Part shown: positions 44,240 through 53,040 of the stretch, in pieces
Layout of the letters: each line of letters starts with the position of its first letter
How positions within the stretch are numbered: the stretch's first letter is position 1
Origin: Halomonas sp. KG2
GTDB lineage: Bacteria > Pseudomonadota > Gammaproteobacteria > Pseudomonadales > Halomonadaceae
NCBI GenBank assembly: GCA_030440445.1
Contig: CP098528.1
Coordinates: forward strand, 3,844,001 to 3,908,000
Direction: 5' to 3'
DNA length: 64,000 nucleotides
Notes under the pieces: generated by a model
Database searches by the model: none
What the model was told of the DNA's origin: nothing
Seen by the model: the letters and a program-made list of their open reading frames with translations, nothing else
Position numbers and translations under genes: made by a program

Positions 44240-45105
44240 GCGTCACACGCTTCGCACGCCATTCGCTTATCGCGCTACTGATTGGCTGGTTAACCACTGG
44301 CGGGGCGCTAGCCAACGAACGCTGGGTCATTTTGGGCGGCGATATCGCTGAAACCATCGCCGCGCTTGACGCGGATATCGAGGTCGTCGCCCGCGATGAT
44401 ACGGTGCTCCATCCACCAGCAATGGCCGCACTGCCTTCGGTCGGCTACCTGCGCCAGCTGTCGGCAGAAAGCGTCCTCTCAGTGGCGCCGGACCGTGTGT
44501 TAGCCGCGGGACATTCCGGTCCTAAGGAAGTGTTGGAACAGCTAGAGGCCGTAGGCGTAACGGTTAATGTCATTGACGCGCCCACCTCGCTTAAAGCGAT
44601 TCCTGAAAAAGTCCAATCTGTCGCGCGATTAACAGAGCGTGACGACGCAGGTGAACGCCTAGCAGCCGACTTAACGGGAAAGCTTGAGCGGCTGGCCAAC
44701 CTACCCGCCCTACCTTCGATCCGTGCGATGTTTATCATGCAGCATAGCGGCTTAACCCCACGTGCAGCGGGGAGCAATACAGCGGCGCACACCGCGCTTG
44801 AAGCGGTGGGGCTGGAAAATGCCTTTGCCGAGATGCAGGGCTACCACAGCGTGGGTGCCGAAGCCCTGGCCAAGGAAGCACCCGCGCTAGTGATTATGTC
44901 CCAACGGGGGTTAGACGCGCTGGGCGGTGAAAATGCGCTATGGCAGTTACCGGGTATGCGTTTAACCCCCGCAGGACGCGAACAGCGGCTTATTGTGATT
45001 GATGATCAGGCATTGCTCGGCTTTGGCCCCCGCACGCCTGACCAGCTACTCACCTTACGCCAGGACATTGAAGCGCTGCTTGGCACAGAGCAGGCTAGCC
45101 GATGA
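44236..45105 (+). CDS. hmuT: Periplasmic haem-binding protein of ABC transporter
   Basis: 289 residues. Signal peptide about 1-27 (HSLIALLIGWLTTGGALA), then the class III binding-protein fold: WVILGGDIAETIAAL, VARDDTVLHPPAMAALPSVGYLRQLSAE (the segment carrying the haem-facing residues in HmuT), and MFIMQHSGLTPRAAGSNTAA. Overlaps hmuS and hmuU by 4 bp each, the classic coupled order S-T-U-V. Delivers periplasmic haem to HmuUV. Confidence 0.9.
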   Translation: MSVTRFARHSLIALLIGWLTTGGALANERWVILGGDIAETIAALDADIEVVARDDTVLHPPAMAALPSVGYLRQLSAESVLSVAPDRVLAAGHSGPKEVLEQLEAVGVTVNVIDAPTSLKAIPEKVQSVARLTERDDAGERLAADLTGKLERLANLPALPSIRAMFIMQHSGLTPRAAGSNTAAHTALEAVGLENAFAEMQGYHSVGAEALAKEAPALVIMSQRGLDALGGENALWQLPGMRLTPAGREQRLIVIDDQALLGFGPRTPDQLLTLRQDIEALLGTEQASR

Positions 45106-46142
45106 TCACCAGCGCTTCCCATGATCGTTATCGCCCCTTGTTACCGCTTAGTCGAACAGCACGGGTGTTAAGTGGCCTTACCCTAGCGTTATTGATCACC
45201 CTTGGCTGGAGTGCTGCTTCAGGCGCGTTAGGTGTGTCGCCCTGGGCACTCATCAATAGCAGCGCAGATGAACTCAGTGTCCAAGTGTGGTGGCAGCTAC
45301 GCCTACCGCGCCTGCTCCTGGGGGTTGCCGTGGGAGCGATGCTGGCGGGCAGTGGCGCCGCTATGCAGGGGTTATTTAGAAACCCATTGGCCGACCCAAC
45401 GCTATTAGGCCTTGCCAGTGGTGCAGGGCTATTTGTAGCACTTTGGATTGTGCTATTTCAGGGCAGCGCTGCCGGTAGCCTTTACGGTCAGTTTGCAGCG
45501 GGCTTTCTCGGTGCGCTTAGTGTTTGCTTAGTAGTGTTTGGCATTGCCAAGCGCCAAGGGGGTGGCAGTGCCGCCGTCATGTCACTGCTACTAGCAGGTT
45601 TGGCAATCAACACGTTAGCAGGCGCTGGAGGCGGCGTACTGGCGTTTATTGCCAGCGACGAGCAACTTCGTCAGCTCAGCTTATGGGGAATGGGCACGCT
45701 TACCAACGCTCTGTGGCGCACCACAGCCGTAGCCCTTGCCCTGATTGCGTTTGCCCTATGGCTGTTAATACGCAGCGCTCGTGAGCTTGACCTACTTCAG
45801 TTAGGCGAATCTACCGCCCATGCAGCAGGCCTGGATGCAACGCGTTTAAAACGCCGCGTGGTCGTTGCTACCTCGCTGGGTGTAGGGCTGTGCGTCGCGC
45901 TTACCGGCGTGATTGGCTTTCTTGGTCTGCTCGTCCCCCACTGCCTGCGACTGTGGCTCGGGCCTGGCCATCGCTTGCTGCTACCCGCCTCTATGCTAGG
46001 CGGTGCATTGCTGCTAGTCGTGGCCGATACCCTGGCGCGCACCCTCGGCGCCCCTGCCGAAATTCCCGTCGGGCTATTAACCAGCCTACTGGGCGGCCCC
46101 TATTTTCTTTACCTGCTAATGCGTCGGAACCGGGCATGCTAA
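45102..46142 (+). CDS. hmuU: Haem ABC transporter permease (FecCD family)
   Basis: 346 residues with about ten TM helices. FecCD/BtuC marks: LRLPRLLLGVAVGAMLAGSG near 67-86, QGLFRNPLADPTLLGLASG near 89-107, and the C-terminal GFLGLLVPHCLRLWLGPGH containing the coupling-helix Gly. Overlaps hmuT by 4 bp and hmuV by 7 bp. Confidence 0.93.
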   Translation: MITSASHDRYRPLLPLSRTARVLSGLTLALLITLGWSAASGALGVSPWALINSSADELSVQVWWQLRLPRLLLGVAVGAMLAGSGAAMQGLFRNPLADPTLLGLASGAGLFVALWIVLFQGSAAGSLYGQFAAGFLGALSVCLVVFGIAKRQGGGSAAVMSLLLAGLAINTLAGAGGGVLAFIASDEQLRQLSLWGMGTLTNALWRTTAVALALIAFALWLLIRSARELDLLQLGESTAHAAGLDATRLKRRVVVATSLGVGLCVALTGVIGFLGLLVPHCLRLWLGPGHRLLLPASMLGGALLLVVADTLARTLGAPAEIPVGLLTSLLGGPYFLYLLMRRNRAC

Positions 46143-46897
46143 CCCTACATCAGGCGGGTTTTACCACCACGCCCTCAATCGCGCCGCTGGACGGCACTCT
46201 TCGCCCTGGTGAGCTACTCGCCATTGTTGGCCCCAATGGCGCGGGCAAAAGCACACTACTCAGCATGCTGTCGGGATTTCGCCCCTGTGAACAGGGCGAG
46301 CTACATCTGGACGGAAAACGCCTGAGTGAGTGGCCAATCAGCGAGCTTGCCAATCGCCGGGCGCTGGTCGCCCAACAGGAGTTACCCGGCTTTGATTGGC
46401 AAACCTTTGAACTGGTGAGCTTAGGCAGCAACCCCAGCCGTGCACTGATTGCGGAACTGCTACATGACCTAGATCTGACGCATTTAGCCAAACGCAGCGT
46501 GCTTTCACTCTCTGGCGGCGAACGCCAACGGGTAATGATTGCACGAGGTGCCTGCCAGCTACTCTCACGGCGCTCTCCTAGCGCTAAAGATGGCGGGCTT
46601 TTACTGCTGGATGAACCTACTAGCGCACTCGACATCGGCCAGCAGCAGCGCTTAATGCGTCAACTACGCGCCTGGGCAGAACGGCACCATATGGCGATTG
46701 CCTGCGTGCTGCACGACCTCAATCTCGCCAGCACCTACGCCGACCGGGTATGGCTGTTGCATGAAGGCCAGCGTATTGCTCACGGCTCGCCCGCCCTAGT
46801 GCTTGACCCCGCCACCATCGCCAAGGTTTATGACGTAGAGCTGCTGCCTATCAGTAGCCGTAACGCTGCTGCCCCTCTTCTCGCCCTAACGCCCTAA
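46136..46897 (+). CDS. hmuV: Haem ABC transporter ATP-binding protein
   Basis: 253 residues. Walker A GPNGAGKST near 34-42, Q-loop VAQQELPGF, signature LSLSGGERQRVMIARG near 122-137, Walker B LLLLDEPTSALD, and the switch His in CVLHDLNLAS. I start at the ATG at 46136, inside the last codons of hmuU (7-bp overlap). A longer frame beginning at 45890 would read out of frame through most of the hmuU end and is rejected. Only 15 bp separate its stop from the ECF sigma factor gene, so transcription probably continues into the has genes. Confidence 0.92.
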   Translation: MLTLHQAGFTTTPSIAPLDGTLRPGELLAIVGPNGAGKSTLLSMLSGFRPCEQGELHLDGKRLSEWPISELANRRALVAQQELPGFDWQTFELVSLGSNPSRALIAELLHDLDLTHLAKRSVLSLSGGERQRVMIARGACQLLSRRSPSAKDGGLLLLDEPTSALDIGQQQRLMRQLRAWAERHHMAIACVLHDLNLASTYADRVWLLHEGQRIAHGSPALVLDPATIAKVYDVELLPISSRNAAAPLLALTP

Positions 46898-46912
46898 CGC
46901 TTTTCATGAATC

Positions 46913-47485
46913 ATGACTAATAAGCCCTCTTCCGCCCTGCTTCGCATGTTTCAAAAAGAGCGACACCGCCTGATCAAGCGCATAAAGCAAGTGGTTGGCA
47001 GCACCAGTGTGGCCGAAGATTTAGCCCAGGATACCTTCATAAAATTATGGCAACGGCCGCCAAACGCAACCGATACCCCCGGCTTATTGCACCGGACCGC
47101 GCATAACCTAGCGCTAGACTATTTACGCGCCCAGGAGGTGCGCAGACGTCATCATTCAGAGGCGTCAAATATCTCTGCTGACGAACCACTTCAAGCGCCC
47201 AGCCCAGAGCAGTTAGCCACGACCTTACAGCAATGGCAGAGCCTGCTAGAGCAACTAGATACCCTTCCTGAACGAGCCAAGCACGTCTTTCTTCTAAACC
47301 GTGTTGAAGGTGAGACCTACACCGCTATCTCCGAGCGACTTGGCATTTCAATTAGCACCGTCGAAAAGGACATGATGCGTGCCATGCGCTTGTGTCGCGA
47401 ATGGCAGCGCCAAACACAAAGTGAGGAAGATCGACGCGCCAAACGTTCTATCTATAACAATACGTCGCATTCCCAGAAAGGGTAG
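46913..47485 (+). CDS. hasI: ECF sigma factor, HasI/FecI type
   Basis: 190 residues. Sigma region 2 near 15-80 (VAEDLAQDTFIKLWQ, then TAHNLALDYLRAQE) and region 4 near 115-165 (LPERAKHVFLLNRVEGETYT, AISERLGISISTVEKDM). It belongs to the iron-starvation group that needs an outer-membrane receptor and a FecR-type partner. By analogy with Serratia HasI it should direct transcription of the hasR-hasA genes when haem-loaded haemophore docks. It is 15 bp after hmuV and 4 bp before hasS, so Fur control of the hmu genes would also control this sigma factor. Confidence 0.87.
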   Translation: MTNKPSSALLRMFQKERHRLIKRIKQVVGSTSVAEDLAQDTFIKLWQRPPNATDTPGLLHRTAHNLALDYLRAQEVRRRHHSEASNISADEPLQAPSPEQLATTLQQWQSLLEQLDTLPERAKHVFLLNRVEGETYTAISERLGISISTVEKDMMRAMRLCREWQRQTQSEEDRRAKRSIYNNTSHSQKG

Positions 47486-47489
47486 CACC

Positions 47490-48500
47490 GTGACTATACC
47501 GCACAGACCAAACACTCAGTCTCTTCATACACCATTGTTGGAAGACAACACTGTAGACGAAGCCATTGGCTGGTACTTACGGCTCAAGGACAGCAGCGCC
47601 ACACCACACGACCGCCAAGCGTTTGAAACCTGGTTAAGCCGCGATCCCTGCCACCAACTCGCCTACCAAGAAGCCGAACAGCTATGGCAGGAAATTGGTG
47701 CACCTGCGCGTCTTTATGCCCTTCAAAAGGCAACACAAACAGTCCTCAAACGCCGGTTTAAACAACCTCGGCACTGGGGTTGGGCACTAGCTGCCACGTG
47801 TCTACTGGGAGTTTTGCTGAGCTTTGAACTATGGCGTGAGCCTGCTCATTTAGACCACTTAATAGCTGACACCACCACCGCACCAGGGCAATCCCAGCAC
47901 CTTCAACTGGCAGATGGCTCATCGCTGCTACTTGATGGCAATAGTGCCCTGGATATTGACCTCACCGAGATGCAGCGGAGATTAACATTACGCCGTGGGC
48001 GCCTGTGGATTGACGCCGCCAAGGACCCCCAGCGTCCGCTAATTATTACCGCCGGAGAGGCGTCGGTGCGCGTTATAGGCACTCACTTTTCGGTAATGCG
48101 TAGCGGCGATCGAGTCACCGTCACGGTGTCAGAGGGGCAAGTGGCGGTCAGCGACAACCTGGACCACCAAGCCATGCTAGTGGGCGGCCAGCAAATTGCC
48201 TTGCAAGATGGTGCACTCGGCCCAGTCTCAACAGTGGCAATCCCCCTGACACGCGCCTGGAAGGAGGGAAGAATAATTTTTGACGATGCTGAAATCGGCG
48301 AGGTCGTGGCACAGCTTGAACGCATGCTACCAGGGCGTGTACTTCTTGATAATCAAGCATTTTCCGAGCTTCGTCTCTCTGGCAGTTTTCATGCCAACCA
48401 ACCAGCTGCACTAATTGAAACATTAACCGATGTGTTTGGCATCACGGTGCATCACCTGCCTGGCAATCTGCTTTGGCTACGCCCCACCCATACCAGTTGA
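47490..48500 (+). CDS. hasS: FecR-type anti-sigma factor, HasS-like (intact copy)
   Basis: 336 residues starting at GTG 47490 after AAAGGG, 4 bp past the sigma gene. The cytoplasmic N-domain (EAIGWYLRLKDSSATPHDRQ, then AFETWLSRDPCHQLAYQEAE) binds sigma. A single TM is near 92-108 (WGWALAATCLLGVLLSF). The periplasmic FecR domain follows (LADGSSLLLDGNSALDI, RRGRLWIDAAKDPQRPL, VIGTHFSVM), and a C-terminal STN-like part (LSGSFHANQPAALIETLTDV) contacts the receptor. The DNA from about codon 124 onward is repeated downstream as a headless copy. Start is by context; an upstream ATG at 47379 overlaps hasI. Confidence 0.87.
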   Translation: MTIPHRPNTQSLHTPLLEDNTVDEAIGWYLRLKDSSATPHDRQAFETWLSRDPCHQLAYQEAEQLWQEIGAPARLYALQKATQTVLKRRFKQPRHWGWALAATCLLGVLLSFELWREPAHLDHLIADTTTAPGQSQHLQLADGSSLLLDGNSALDIDLTEMQRRLTLRRGRLWIDAAKDPQRPLIITAGEASVRVIGTHFSVMRSGDRVTVTVSEGQVAVSDNLDHQAMLVGGQQIALQDGALGPVSTVAIPLTRAWKEGRIIFDDAEIGEVVAQLERMLPGRVLLDNQAFSELRLSGSFHANQPAALIETLTDVFGITVHHLPGNLLWLRPTHTS

Positions 48501-48589
48501 TAACGCTAAGAGTAGCCAATGCAGTGTTAGTTGCCGGATACAAATTACTAACCTTGCCGTTTTTATCCACCCACAGCAGCGAGTTCATC

Positions 48590-49201
48590 ATGGAAGCACT
48601 TTTCTCCCCGACCAAAGGGGCAAACACTCTCCCGTTAAGCAAACGGCTAAAACTTGATACACATGCGGCACATGAGCGTGTTGATGAAGCCATTATGGCG
48701 CTATCCCCATTTTCCAGCCTAAAAGGTTACCAGCGTTTTCTTATAGTTCAGTACCAATTTCAACGCCGCACAGCACCTCTTTATCATCAGCAAAATCTGG
48801 GGGCTTGGTTGGAAGGGCTGCCCGAGCGTTGCCGTTACGACGCAGTGATTAGCGATTGCCAAGACCTAGCCCTTAGCCTAAACGATTTAAAGACTCTCTC
48901 CCCCGAACCGACTATCGATTCCCAGGCAGCAGCGCTTGGTTGGCTCTATGTGAATGAAGGCTCGAACCTGGGAGCCGCCTTTTTGCTCAAGTACGCCAGC
49001 CAACTAGGACTCTCTGCTAGCTTTGGCGCCCGGCACCTTGCACCCAGCGATTCAGGGCGAGGCCTCCATTGGCGGAGCTTTACCGCCCAATTGGATGCCA
49101 TATCACTGTCAGACGAACAAACAAACCAGGCACTAAGCGGCGCGAGAGAAGCATTTCAGTTCGTCAAATCGCTGGCCTCAATAGCACTAAATAACCAATA
49201 G
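48590..49201 (+). CDS. hemO: Biliverdin-producing haem oxygenase, HemO type (copy 1)
   Basis: 203 residues. Splits haem to biliverdin, CO and iron in the cytoplasm. Proximal His28 in LKLDTHAAHERVDEAIM; distal helix segment GWLYVNEGSNLGAAFLLKYA, followed by FGARHLAP, as in the HemO/PigA group. Start at ATG 48590 (MEALFSPTKG); the longer frame from 48473 would overlap hasS and is rejected. It lies between hasS and hasR, coupling haem uptake with iron release. A second copy is at 53768. Confidence 0.88.
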   Translation: MEALFSPTKGANTLPLSKRLKLDTHAAHERVDEAIMALSPFSSLKGYQRFLIVQYQFQRRTAPLYHQQNLGAWLEGLPERCRYDAVISDCQDLALSLNDLKTLSPEPTIDSQAAALGWLYVNEGSNLGAAFLLKYASQLGLSASFGARHLAPSDSGRGLHWRSFTAQLDAISLSDEQTNQALSGAREAFQFVKSLASIALNNQ

Positions 49202-49253
49202 AAAAATAGCGCTGTAAGACGCTTTCATTAACATGGCACCACAGGGAATTTCA

Positions 49254-49517
49254 ATGACTCAAACTATACAAGGACAACCATTCAACTTACTTACTCGCAG
49301 TCTTCCCATCGCATCTTTGCTACTCAACTGGTGGGCAGCCAGCCTGTGTATCGTCACATTATTCAGTGGATGCTTAGGCACTCTTTATGGGCTCTTCCAG
49401 GAGACCCTGGAGGTTTGGCTTTCACTGCTCCTCGCGGTAGGAGCGGGTGCTCTATTGCATAGTGTGGTGATCGTACTCGCATTAACCATTTGCGTAATAG
49501 CCGAACCAACCACCTAA
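49254..49517 (+). CDS. Small two-to-three-TM membrane protein (copy 1)
   Basis: 87 residues, family not recognised. Hydrophobic segments near 17-40 (IASLLLNWWAASLCIVTLF) and 52-80 (VWLSLLLAVGAGALLHSVVI, then VLALTICVIAEPTT). Start at ATG 49254 (MTQTIQGQPF) after AGGGAAT. Always between haem oxygenase and hasR in both copies and kept intact in each, so it is probably functional in haem uptake or receptor biogenesis. A duplicate with 93 residues is at 54460. Confidence 0.7.
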   Translation: MTQTIQGQPFNLLTRSLPIASLLLNWWAASLCIVTLFSGCLGTLYGLFQETLEVWLSLLLAVGAGALLHSVVIVLALTICVIAEPTT

Positions 49518-49590
49518 CGTAAGCCTTGGTTTTTAGAAATAGTTGTCTAAAAAACTGTTTTTTCATGATGGAAACCGTCCCTGCAAACGT

Positions 49591-49619
49591 TAATGATTAT
49601 ACAAACGATTATTATTAGC
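49591..49619 (+). promoter_or_regulatory. Fur-box-like sequence upstream of hasR copy 1
   Basis: TTAATGATTATACAAACGAT followed by TATTATTAG, rich in Fur NATWAT elements, 22 bp before the hasR start. Could instead overlap a HasI-dependent promoter. The same place in copy 2 reads slightly differently. Confidence 0.4.
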
Positions 49620-49641
49620 GTAACAATGGAGCGTTATTTCA

Positions 49642-52600
49642 ATGCATTTTAAGGTTTTTTCCCGATCCCCAATCACTGCCGCTGTGATACTGGGCCTGCT
49701 TGCCGCGCAAACTCAGGTACTGGCACTGGCACAGGCCCAGCCCTCTGTACCGAACTCATCCAAGGCGACGCAGCAAACCCCGTTACAACAGCGCTACACG
49801 TTCGACCTGCCCGAGCAGCACCTGCTCTACTCGCTCGGTGAGTTCACCAGCATCACCCAGATTTCCGTCGTTCGCCAGGATGGCCAGCCCATCGACGGCA
49901 CCGCACCTGCCTTACGCGGCGAAATGACAGCCGATGAAGCACTTCGCACACTGCTAGCCGACTCCTCACTAACTATTTCATACCGTAATGGCAGAACCGC
50001 CGAGCTGCTGGAGCCAGCAACCTCGCTTACCGTGGGCAACCAAACGGCCTTTAGCACCCTGACCGTATCGGCTGAGCGTATAGGTGACGATTGGGTATAT
50101 CACGAACCGCGCGCAGTGAGTGTTATCAGCCGCGAACAGATCGATCGTACGCCACCCCGTCATGCCGCCGATATGCTCCAGGAAACGCCCGGCGTTTATA
50201 GTGCGGTCAATGCGCAAGACCCAGGGCTGTCGGTCAACATCCGTGGCATGCAAGACTTTGGGCGCGTCAACATGATGGTTGATGGCATGCGCCAGAACTT
50301 TAACGATAACGGTCACCAGCAACGCAACGGCACCATGTATGTCGACTCCGAGTTATTGTCGGACGTTGTCATTGAGAAAGGCGCCAGTACGGGGGTACAT
50401 GGCGCGGGCGCCATCGCCGGTAGCGCCAACTTCCGCACCATCGATGTAGATGATGTTCTTTTACCGGGTAAAGATATCGGCGTGCGCTTACGCGGCATGA
50501 CCGGCGTAGGTGGCGAAGGCAATGGAGTCAACTTTATTGGTAGCGCGGCTGTGGCCGGGCGCCTTGGCGATCGCTGGGAACTACTGGCGGCACGCAGCAA
50601 CCGTAATTTCGGCGAATATGCGCCTGGCCGTCGGCGCCCTAATTACGATTTCTTGACAGTCGGCGTGCAGGACCAATTTCACCAAGAACTCCAGCAAGAT
50701 GTAGAGCGCGTTCGGTTTACCGACAACGAGCAAGACTCGAACCTGTTCAAAGCGCGTTTTCATATCGATGACGATCAGTCGCTAACGTTTTCCTACTTAG
50801 GCACCGAACTTTCTTACAACAACGTCTCTGACCGGCAGGTCTTACGAGCCGGAGAGGTAGTCGACGGCGATAATGCCTGGCGCCGCTTTGGCGATGCCAA
50901 TACCACCTCCGATTCGGTCAGCCTGCGCTATAACCTCAACCCCGAATCGCCTTTGATCAATTTCGAAGCCAATGCCTATTTCGTCTCTACCGAGGGAAAC
51001 CGCTATATCGAAGCGGGCAGGCCGGTGATTGAGGGCGGCACCAACATGACCGACCTCTACTGGATGATGGGCTCCTGCGAACAAAATCCCGTACAAGATA
51101 GGCACTACAATGCTTGTCGCGCTGGTCTAGATAACAATAACCGCACCGAAATAGATACCTACGGCTTTACGCTGGAAAATACCGCGCGCTTTTCACTAGG
51201 CGGAATCGATGGGTTTTCGTCCAACCATGGTATCGAGTACTTCATCGACAAGGGCAAATCGACGACGACACAAGAGCGCGGAGGACGACAGTTTGGCGGC
51301 AGCCTAAACACCATGCAACCCAACGGTGAACGCAGTATTGCCAGCGCCTTTGGCAACTTACAGTGGGAAGATGAGACGTTTACTCTGGCAGCGGGGCTGC
51401 GCTATGACTACTACAAGCTCAAGGGCTCAACTCAACTGCCGGGGGCGGAGTGGACATATAATGATCGCTATGCAATGGCGCTGAGATACGCGCAGTCCAG
51501 ATTAAATAGCGCAGAAAGTCAGTGTCGCAGTCCGTATCTTTCAGAGGCGAAACGCCAAAGAGCGTGTGATCGAATTCCCCAAGAGCAGGCATTCGTCAAT
51601 GATCCAACCACTTTTCCTAACTATCAGACCAGCAACAACTTCAATCCAATGTGGCAATCAGAAACCGTGCTGCATGACTATGACGTCGATAACAGCATGG
51701 ACAAGCTTCTGCCAACGCTATCCGCAGCCTACCGTCCTAATGAGAACATCGAGCTATTTGCCAACTGGGGCCGAGGCTGGCGACCACCGGCACTCACCGA
51801 AACTCTGATGCAAGGCAGCCACCCTGGTGACCCTTTTGCAGTGCTATTCCCTAACCCCCATGCACAACCGGAAACCTCGCGCAGCTGGGATCTAGGCGCC
51901 AACTTTACTGCCCAGGATCTGTTTAAAAGAGGAGATCGCTTTTTCAGCAAGCTTTCTTACTACGACACCCGTGTGGATAACTACCTGATCACGTCCATGG
52001 TAAACGTCATGCCGGGGCAGCCAGGCACCGGGCTAGGTCACACCATGTTCGTCCCCAACTTGCTGCCTATGAACTTCCGTGGCTTAGAGCTGGAAATCGA
52101 TTACGACGCTGATACTTGGTATACCCAGGCCAACTACACCCACGTTTTAGGCAGCGATAACCAGTTCTGCCAACGCATTTACCCTCTTGGCAGCGGATGG
52201 ATTCAACAAGACATACCCAATGAAGATGGCAGCTACCCTGACGCTCACTATGAAGCAATCGAAGCGGGCTACGAGTCCCGCGAGGATCAGCTCGATAATC
52301 AAACCTATTGCGGCATTGACGTCATCGGCATGAACAGCGCTCGGCAATTGCCCATGGATCGCGGCAGCCTCACCTTTGGTACCCGCTGGTTCGACCAGCG
52401 CCTAGATGTAGGCACGCGCCTTAACTACAGCGCAGGCGGTGGCCCAGAGGATTTCGATTTCGACCTCTGGCCCACCTACGTCACGTGGGACCTCTACGCC
52501 AGCTATCAGGTCAGCCCTAATCTACTGCTACGCGCCAGCATGCTCAACGTGCGTGACCGCAACTACGTTACCGGCTACTCGGATATTTTCTCCAAGAGTT

Positions 52601-52647
52601 ACGGTGCGGGCCGCACCCTAATGGCCGGGGCAGAACTGCGTTTTTAA
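49642..52647 (+). CDS. hasR: HasR-type haemophore/haem TonB-dependent receptor (copy 1)
   Basis: 1001 residues, outer membrane. Signal peptide about 1-33, then a signalling STN domain near 50-115 (YTFDLPEQHLLYSLGEF, LRGEMTADEALRTLLADS) that talks to HasS. TonB-box-like TLTVSAER, plug near 145-270 (SVNIRGMQDFGRVNMMVDGM, with NDNGHQQRNG carrying a His suited to bind haem), and a barrel ending LMAGAELRF. A long loop QGSHPGDPFAVLFPNPHA holds another candidate haem His and the NPNL-like motif. It differs from copy 2 mainly in loops near residues 590-675. Imports haem from HasA. Confidence 0.88.
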   Translation: MHFKVFSRSPITAAVILGLLAAQTQVLALAQAQPSVPNSSKATQQTPLQQRYTFDLPEQHLLYSLGEFTSITQISVVRQDGQPIDGTAPALRGEMTADEALRTLLADSSLTISYRNGRTAELLEPATSLTVGNQTAFSTLTVSAERIGDDWVYHEPRAVSVISREQIDRTPPRHAADMLQETPGVYSAVNAQDPGLSVNIRGMQDFGRVNMMVDGMRQNFNDNGHQQRNGTMYVDSELLSDVVIEKGASTGVHGAGAIAGSANFRTIDVDDVLLPGKDIGVRLRGMTGVGGEGNGVNFIGSAAVAGRLGDRWELLAARSNRNFGEYAPGRRRPNYDFLTVGVQDQFHQELQQDVERVRFTDNEQDSNLFKARFHIDDDQSLTFSYLGTELSYNNVSDRQVLRAGEVVDGDNAWRRFGDANTTSDSVSLRYNLNPESPLINFEANAYFVSTEGNRYIEAGRPVIEGGTNMTDLYWMMGSCEQNPVQDRHYNACRAGLDNNNRTEIDTYGFTLENTARFSLGGIDGFSSNHGIEYFIDKGKSTTTQERGGRQFGGSLNTMQPNGERSIASAFGNLQWEDETFTLAAGLRYDYYKLKGSTQLPGAEWTYNDRYAMALRYAQSRLNSAESQCRSPYLSEAKRQRACDRIPQEQAFVNDPTTFPNYQTSNNFNPMWQSETVLHDYDVDNSMDKLLPTLSAAYRPNENIELFANWGRGWRPPALTETLMQGSHPGDPFAVLFPNPHAQPETSRSWDLGANFTAQDLFKRGDRFFSKLSYYDTRVDNYLITSMVNVMPGQPGTGLGHTMFVPNLLPMNFRGLELEIDYDADTWYTQANYTHVLGSDNQFCQRIYPLGSGWIQQDIPNEDGSYPDAHYEAIEAGYESREDQLDNQTYCGIDVIGMNSARQLPMDRGSLTFGTRWFDQRLDVGTRLNYSAGGGPEDFDFDLWPTYVTWDLYASYQVSPNLLLRASMLNVRDRNYVTGYSDIFSKSYGAGRTLMAGAELRF

Positions 52648-52680
52648 TTTCATGACAGCGCTATTGTGCTGTTAACGAAT

Positions 52681-52746
52681 ATGCCCGCCAAGCGGGCATA
52701 CAGGGCAGGTAACTCACCTTGCCTGCCAACTCACGGCCTCAAGGCC
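52681..52746 (+). other. Three consecutive hairpins in the hasR-hasA' spacer (copy 1)
   Basis: ATGCCCGC-CAA-GCGGGCAT (52681-52699), CAGGTAAC...CTTGCCTG with a G-T pair (about 52706-52725), and GGCC-TCAA-GGCC (52735-52746), followed by AAGGAG and the hasA' ATG. The same three occur in copy 2 with compensating changes. No T-runs, so mRNA processing or stability is more likely than termination. Confidence 0.6.
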
Positions 52747-52773
52747 AACATTGTTATATAAAGGAGATTGAAA

Positions 52774-53040
52774 ATGTCTATTAGCTATACCTACGATGAA
52801 AACAACTTCCCAGAGCTTTTCATCCCTGGCTCATCATTGGAAAGCCTACTACTTGAATTTGAGGAATCAGGCGCACCCGGCGAGCATAGTGACGATAACC
52901 CGGGCGGTATCAATGAAGGTGGATTCTTCACCAACGGAGTAGGCTCGGGCCTAGCGGGTGATACCTATGCCATGGCCAATAACGAAGGTGCGTTTGCCTT
53001 CTCAGCCACCGGGGATCTCTCCTATAACTTCGCTGATTGA
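52774..53040 (+). pseudogene. Truncated HasA haemophore, 88 residues
   Basis: Matches the first 87 or so codons of the intact hasA at 57981: MSISYTYDE start, HSDDNPGGINEGGFF loop, AGDTYAMAN, AFAFSATGDLSYNF, then D and a TGA stop. It keeps equivalents of the haem loop His (residue 38) and the haem Tyr (residue 84). It loses the His that assists the Tyr, the rest of the beta sheet and the C-terminal secretion signal, so it cannot be exported by HasDEF. AAGGAG ribosome site (52761-52766) remains. The N-terminal 35 residues differ clearly from copy 2, so the duplication is not recent. Confidence 0.85.

Noticed and set aside
45890..46135. 82-codon N-terminal extension of hmuV
   Set aside because: Out-of-frame shadow of the hmuU end, Arg-rich; ATP-binding proteins of this family start near the ATG at 46136.
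48473..48589. Longer start for haem oxygenase copy 1 (and 53651-53767 for copy 2)
   Set aside because: Would overlap hasS; the haem oxygenase family begins near MEALFSP and both copies share the later ATG.
49527..49570. TTTTTAGA/TCTAAAAA hairpin after the small membrane protein as terminator
   Set aside because: All A/T stem and likely to be part of the AT-rich hasR promoter; stability too low to call.
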